Source of the DNA: Sapria himalayana
Lineage: Eukaryota > Streptophyta > Magnoliopsida > Malpighiales > Rafflesiaceae
Direction: 5' to 3'
Assembly (NCBI GenBank): GCA_029783825.1
Contig: JAREIK010002964.1
Coordinates: 113,488 to 177,487, forward strand
DNA: 64,000 nucleotides
Made by a program: the position numbers and the translations under genes. Under the pieces are notes generated by a model. That model was not told the DNA's origin. It did no database searches and saw only the letters and a program-made list of their open reading frames with translations. How positions within the stretch are numbered: the first letter of the stretch is position 1; every line of letters begins with the position of its first letter. Below are positions 59,201 to 64,000 of the stretch, in pieces.

Positions 59201-60600
59201 TTCAAAAAAAAATCATATATAACACTCTCGGGGTTAAAAATATGATTATAAAGATGAAATGCCTCTTTGTCTTCCTCTAGCGCTTCATTTTTATCATTTA
59301 AAAAGTAAATTAAATATTTAATTCACATATTGAATATGATTTAACCTCAAATATTATTAAAAGTATAATTCACATATGTGTAATTACCTCTTAAATTTCG
59401 TGAGGTTCCAAAACTATATCATATGTGCAAATAACTCTTAGATTTTGTGAAGTTCCAAAACTTAATCATATTTCCAAGAAAATAAACTCATGCTATCGAG
59501 AGCATCATTTTTTATGCATGTGTGCTTTCTGAAAGCCTCACGCCTTGATCCCCATACATCTAATATAATACCCATGAAGCCTTCTCATTGACACAAATGT
59601 CATACATGACACATGCATAGTCACTAGAAATGCGGTCATTCATGTCTTCAATTCATGTATCATACATTGGTGTTGATGCTCTTAATGGGTGGATAAAAGA
59701 TACAACATAAACAACATAACTGATAACACATGTCAATGTATAGTCATTAGCTAATGTGCCAAACCCTCTAAAACTAATGGAGTAGTACATGCCGCTTATA
59801 AGATAGAAAAAAAGAAGGTGAAGAACTATGACACTATTCAAATGGAAATAAAAAAAAAATTGAAGATGCCTCATCTACTCTGTTTTCTAAATGGTGTTGA
59901 TGAGAATTGGAACTACAACTAGAAAAGATTTTTATTATTTATTTAGAATTTTATCCGTTCCTATGAAATTATCAATTACGTGTAGCTGTCATATTGCGAC
60001 AAATTTTAAATTAGATTAATTGATGTTTCTTCACAACTTCTTCACCTTTAGTTAGCTATTGCTTTTTTTTTTTTTCATTTGTGTGTTTTTCTTCTATCGT
60101 GCAATGCCTGAGTATATCCTTCAAAAATACAGTGTTATAATTACATTAAAGCACATAAATAAATAAATAATTAATTATTAATATGAGATCAATCCCATAG
60201 GTTTGCACCATGTTTTTATTACTTCATTGGCACAAAGTATTCTATTGTGAATTTGATAATTGTAGCAACAACATTTAATCTTAGCGATAATATAGAAGTC
60301 CGAATAAAGACATATTTTGGCATCATTGATTGGGAATAATTTGTTTGATCAACTTTCCTAGTGTTTATCACTATTAATATAGTTGTATATTTGGTCTAAG
60401 TGTCAAGAAATTTTTTCCCTTCAATCCACAAACAAAATAAAGCTTAGCCAAATTGCTTGAGAGATATTGGGTGTGCACCAGATGAACATGAGAAATCATT
60501 TGATAAGATGGAGGACATTGGTAACAATGTAACCTTTATAGTTCATCTTACTATTATCCAAACATAAATGATTTAGTCTTCCATTCCTCTAAGTTCAATC
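59200..60600. other. Unassigned AT-rich sequence
   Basis: A tandem duplication of about 64 bp lies at 59,385-59,480 (TTACCTCTTAAATTTCGTGA / TAACTCTTAGATTTTGTGAA, each followed by GGTTCCAAAAC or AGTTCCAAAAC). No protein was recognised. 60,060-60,080 is a T tract. Confidence 0.4.
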
Positions 60601-60688
60601 TGACTCATATTTGTGAAAGGAGAGCCTAGGCACAGACGCGGGTGGCACACATAATGGTGTCTCACCTTAGTCGCGGTGAGGCTCCTTC

Positions 60689-60745
60689 ACGCAGGCACAT
60701 GGATTGTATAAAAGCCATGTGCCTTCCCTGAGGCGTGAAGCTCGC
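60689..60745. repeat. Hairpin with AGGCACATGG ... CCATGTGCCT arms
   Basis: CTTCACGC-AGGCACATGG and CCATGTGCCT-...-GCGTGAAG form two stacked stems around a 12-base AT-rich loop containing TATAAAA. It is in the GC-rich left region of the hAT element. Confidence 0.7.
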
Positions 60746-60889
60746 CATAGGCATGTTTCTGTGCAAGTAGGTCATCTTCCACAAATCCTCTTCTTTTTTG
60801 GTTTTTCCTAATTATTTTCTTTTATGTCGTCCATTAGCATCAAGATTTGCAGGAATGAAGGTTGCTATTTGTTGCAACTTGCAACATAT

Positions 60890-61095
60890 GTCAAAACGAT
60901 GTCATTTGGTCTCTATGGGACATAAAACGACATCATTTAGTCTCACTATGACATAAAACGACATCATTTAGAATTATACAATTCCAAAAATATATCATTT
61001 TGGCATGTTGGGGCCTGCGATTTAAAAAAAAAATGTTTCAGACTTCTAATATGATGTCGTTTTGGCCTAGTAAGAGCCAAAACGATGTCGTTTAT
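60890..61095. repeat. AAAACGACATCATTT subterminal-type repeats
   Basis: Five copies: direct at about 60,893, 60,926, 60,957 and 61,079, inverse at about 61,052 (GATGTCGTTTT). Short clustered repeats near a hAT end are typical transposase-binding sites. Binding is inferred, not shown. The motif reappears in part at 63,986-64,000. Confidence 0.6.
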
Positions 61096-61564
61096 CTACA
61101 TAACCTTTAAAATCTACATTTGAAGCACAAAACCCCTAGAATTTGTCATTTTAGTCTTCCAGGCTTCTAGCTCCCTTTTTTTTTTTTTTTTTTTGCTCAT
61201 TTTAAAGCCAAACAAAAGGACTGTAGTAATTTGTGTTGGTGAATATAGAAATGTTATAAGATGTTAGACAAGACTCACCTTTTTTTGATCATATACACAA
61301 AACTCATATACATAATACACCTTTATAGTAGAAAAACCCTCAAGGTACATGGCGTCTCTCCTTTTTTTTGCTCATATATACAAAACTAAATTTGAATATT
61401 TCACTTATTATTGAATATTGTGTTATAGTTAATTTGTGTTGGAAGAAGAAAGAATTGATTGTAATGAAAATGAAAATAAGACTGGAGTTGGATCTACAGC
61501 AACTTGTGGAAGTGAAAAAAAAAACTTGGGATGAAAATACGTCTAGTTACCTAATCAACAAGAT

Positions 61565-63910
61565 TTGAATACAATTATTTGTATATTTTATAACAAGATA
61601 ACTAAGAAAGACATTTATATACATAAACATCTTATTGGTGGATATAGAAATACCAAAAAATGTACAAAATAGCAGGTTCATGTTAGACAAGAAATGGAAG
61701 ATTATATGAATGGGAAACAAATCAAAAGGAGCAATTAAAAATGAGAAATAAAAATTTATATGAAGATTTTGAAGACATTGATGAAGAAGTTGAAAGTAGA
61801 TATATTTTTTCTAATATTACCTGTGGAGGAATCAATATGAGTAGAGGTATTGCAAAAAAATCAAGAGAGAAAGGGATGATGGATCATTTGTTTACTCCTA
61901 ATGTGGAAGCAGTAGCTCAAAATAGGAGTGGAAAAGTAACTCAAATAATAATGAATTATGTCTACAAGAAGAAAGTAAGGGAAAAAACTTGCTCTCTTAT
62001 TTCAAGATGGTTGTATGATGCTGTCATTTCATTTAATGCAGTCACATATCCAAGTTTCTAACCTATGATTGAGGTTATTAATCATTATGATGTGGGAATG
62101 AAGGAGCCAAGTATTTATGAGATAAGGGTTACTCACCTTAAGAAAGAATTGAAACCTACAAAAAATTCCAATAAAGAATCATGAAATAGAATGGAAAAAA
62201 GAATGGATGCTCCATTATGTTGGATGGATGAACGGATATGAAAGAAATAACTTTTATGAACTTTTTAATGAATTGTTCTAAAGAAATCATGTTCGTGAAA
62301 TCCATTAATACTTCTTCAATAATTAAGAAGGAAGAGAAAATGTTTGAACTACTAGACAAGTGAGTGAACCAAGTTGGTAAAGAAAATATAATTCAAGGTA
62401 TCACAAATATTCACGCAAGTTATAAAATGATTGATAATAAATACTACTCCTGTGTCTTGAATAAGTAAAATTTTATTGATTATAATATTTGAATAATATA
62501 TTTTAATTTATTATATAAAATGAAAATGGTGTAAGGAGGTTGTTGCAAAAAAAAAGGATTAATTTGTATTGGAGACAATGTGCTGCATATTATATAAAAT
62601 GATATATTTTAATTTAAAATATCTTTCAATATTAAGTCAATGCAATATGTGACACATGGTCTCCAATACAAATTAGGTCATTTGTATTGGAGAGAACCAT
62701 GTAAGCTAACAAACATCAAGAAGACTTTGGAAAGAGTCATATCACTAAGTAGCTATATTTATAACCATTCAAGATTACTCAACATGATGAGATATTTTAC
62801 TGGTTAAAAGGAACTGCTTGACCTGCTAAGACATGATGTGTCATTACTTTCATCATATTGTCTTGCTTACGTGAGCAAAAAAATAATTTAAGAAATATGT
62901 TCAAAAGTGAAAATTGGTTTGAAAGTAAAATGAGCAAAGGGACAAAAAAAAAAGAATATAGCTAAGATAGTTGTAATACCTTCTTTCTGATTACTATTAT
63001 ATTTTTGTTTAAAGATTTCAAATCAACTTGTTTGCATGCTTCACTTGGTTGATGGTGAAAAAAAAGCTCTTATAGGTTACATATATGAATCCATGACTAG
63101 AGCTGAGAAAATAATTATGAAAAGTTTTCTTGGTAATGAAGAGAAGTATAAAAAGATATTCAAAATCATTGATAGGAAGTAGGAGATTCAACTTCATCAT
63201 GCTTTGCACGCAGCTGGGTACTTCTTTAACCCAAAAGTCTTCAATGATAAACCAGAGTTGAAACATGATGAAGCCATTATAAGGTAATTATATAAATGTA
63301 TTAAAAGAATGATAAAGAATATTGATATACGATAGAAAACTATGGATGAATTGAATATATATATATATATAAAGGCTGAAAGATTATTTAGAATGGACTC
63401 AGTTATTAGGAAAAGGAAAATCATAACACCTGGTTAGATACTTAATTTTTTTTAAAAAAAAAATTATTATATTATATTTTAGATAGTAGAAAATAGGTGA
63501 GTTGTTTTGAATTACATTACTAAAACATTTTATATTTATTATCTATATTACAACTGAATGATGGAATATATTTCGAGCTTCAACTCTAAATTTGAAAAGG
63601 TATGCAATGAGGTCCTTAACCTAACATGTAGTACATTAGGTTATGAAAAAAAATATATATTTGAAAATGTAAGTAATATTATGTGCTTTAAAAATATTAA
63701 AAAAGTTTACAAAATATCATATATGAATAATAAATATTTATGTGCTTATAAATTTTGTAGATCCATACCAAAAGAAAAAATAGATTAGAACACCAGCATT
63801 TGAATGATTTGGTATACATCAAGTACATCCGAGCCTTGATAAAAAGATACGATGGGCGTGATACCATTGACCCAATAATCTTGAAAGAAATTGATGAGAG
63901 CGATGAGTGA
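61565..63910 (+). pseudogene. hAT transposase (BED, DUF659, C-terminal dimerisation)
   Basis: Parts in order: BED finger (61,570-61,665; IICIFYNKITKKDIYIHKHL, with one expected Cys as Tyr); an open frame at 61,741-62,058 ending in the conserved DAVISFNAVTYPSF, continuing past a stop as MIEVINHYDVGMKEPS; DUF659 pieces to 62,400; IYNHSRLLNMMRYFT (about 62,760); GYIYESMTRAEKIIMKSFLG and LHHALHAAGYFFNPKVFND (63,075-63,250); VCNEVLNLTCSTLGYEKKY (63,600-63,655). An intron follows (about 63,669-63,761, GTAAGT...TTTTGTAG), then RLEHQHLNDLVYIKYIRAL and KRYDGRDTIDPIILKEIDES (to 63,908). It would excise and reinsert the element. Few stops, a frameshift near 61,725 and a small inverted-repeat insertion at 62,561 inactivate it. 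Confidence 0.85.
62561..62674. repeat. 114-bp inverted repeat inside the hAT transposase
   Basis: AATTTGTATTGGAGACAATG at the left and its near-perfect complement (GTCTCCAATACAAATT) at the right, with arms of about 30 bp around an AT-rich centre. The left arm encodes LYWRQCAAYY, the LYW-PCAAHC part of the transposase. The coding phrase TTTGTATTGGAGAG recurs just after it at 62,680. It looks like a local inverted duplication of transposase coding sequence. Confidence 0.7.
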
Positions 63911-64000
63911 TTAATAAGAATAATGAATAAAAAAGATTATCATGACCATGTGATGCACAAGATGATTTAGTGTTGGATGATGATAACTTGACATAAAACG

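Larger units (their letters stand above)
60600..64000 (+). mobile_element. DUF659-type hAT transposon, runs off right edge
   Basis: Likely left subterminal region 60,610-61,090, with a GC-rich segment of AGGCACA/GAGGC words, a hairpin and multiple AAACGAC-type repeats, followed by a transposase frame series from about 61,565 to 63,910. The exact left terminus was not identified. The right end lies beyond the window; the last 12 bases (GACATAAAACGA-like) repeat a motif from 60,920-60,960, hinting that the right subterminal region starts at the edge. Confidence 0.65.

Noticed and set aside
1..64000. tRNA, rRNA, riboswitch or bacterial-type promoter signals
   Set aside because: No cloverleaf, conserved rRNA segment or aptamer core was recognised on either strand. 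The two tRNA-like box pairs fit degenerate SINE heads better than tRNA genes.

Overview
The window looks like a nuclear intergenic segment from a large, AT-rich flowering-plant genome. I base this on layered plant-type transposons (Ty1/copia, Athila-like Ty3/gypsy, L1-type LINE, CACTA, two hAT families), long TA/CA/GT microsatellites, and a fragment of a plant protein phosphatase 5 gene that still carries introns. I cannot name the species. I found no intact host gene, no tRNA or rRNA gene, no CRISPR array and no bacterial-type operon. Almost every long open frame lies in repeats or low-complexity DNA.

Layout. 0.7-3.2 kb: a decayed minus-strand Athila-like gypsy gag. 4.9-5.4 kb: the right end of a CACTA element. 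5.4-8.8 kb: TA/CA microsatellite DNA holding an inverted-repeat element (6.11-6.66 kb) with a GC-rich minisatellite. 8.78-16.51 kb: a minus-strand copia element with both LTRs recognisable. Its gag is split by a plus-strand LINE fragment and about 950 bp of (ATTTTTTT)n, and its right LTR is cut by a CACTA element starting at 16,509. 16.5-22.5 kb: that CACTA element, with a decayed TNP2 transposase. 22.6-29.8 kb: two direct repeats of about 2.3-2.6 kb (LTR-like) around a short internal region, read as a defective plus-strand gypsy derivative. 29.8-34.0 kb: minus-strand gypsy gag and an inverted copy of the same LTR family. 34-38.8 kb: largely unassigned, with a 369-bp hAT MITE at 36,934-37,302. 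38.8-39.4 kb: PP5 pseudogene fragment. 40.2-43.5 kb: a three-copy tandem array of a roughly 1.06-1.24 kb unit, each unit having a GCA/GCG-rich block and a conserved hairpin, followed directly by CACTA-type subterminal repeats up to 43.96 kb. 44-47.4 kb: a decayed hAT transposase. 47.4-50.3 kb: plus-strand gypsy remains. 50.3-55.0 kb: minus-strand gypsy protease, gag end and LTR, with a 370-bp hAT MITE inserted at 50,961. 55.1-56.2 kb: plus-strand copia protease/integrase remains. 56.8-59.2 kb: another LTR-family copy. 60.6-64.0 kb: a DUF659-type hAT transposase gene, less decayed than its neighbours and running off the right edge.

The pieces interact as a nested transposon landscape, not as a pathway. 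The clearest relationship is between the decayed hAT element ending at 47,384 and two young, GC-rich MITEs with the same terminal sequence, each flanked by a perfect 8-bp target-site duplication. The most unusual local structures are the CACTA-linked triplication beside the PP5 fragment and the complementary internal deletions of the two MITEs. I did not see convincing evidence of a new multi-gene biological system.
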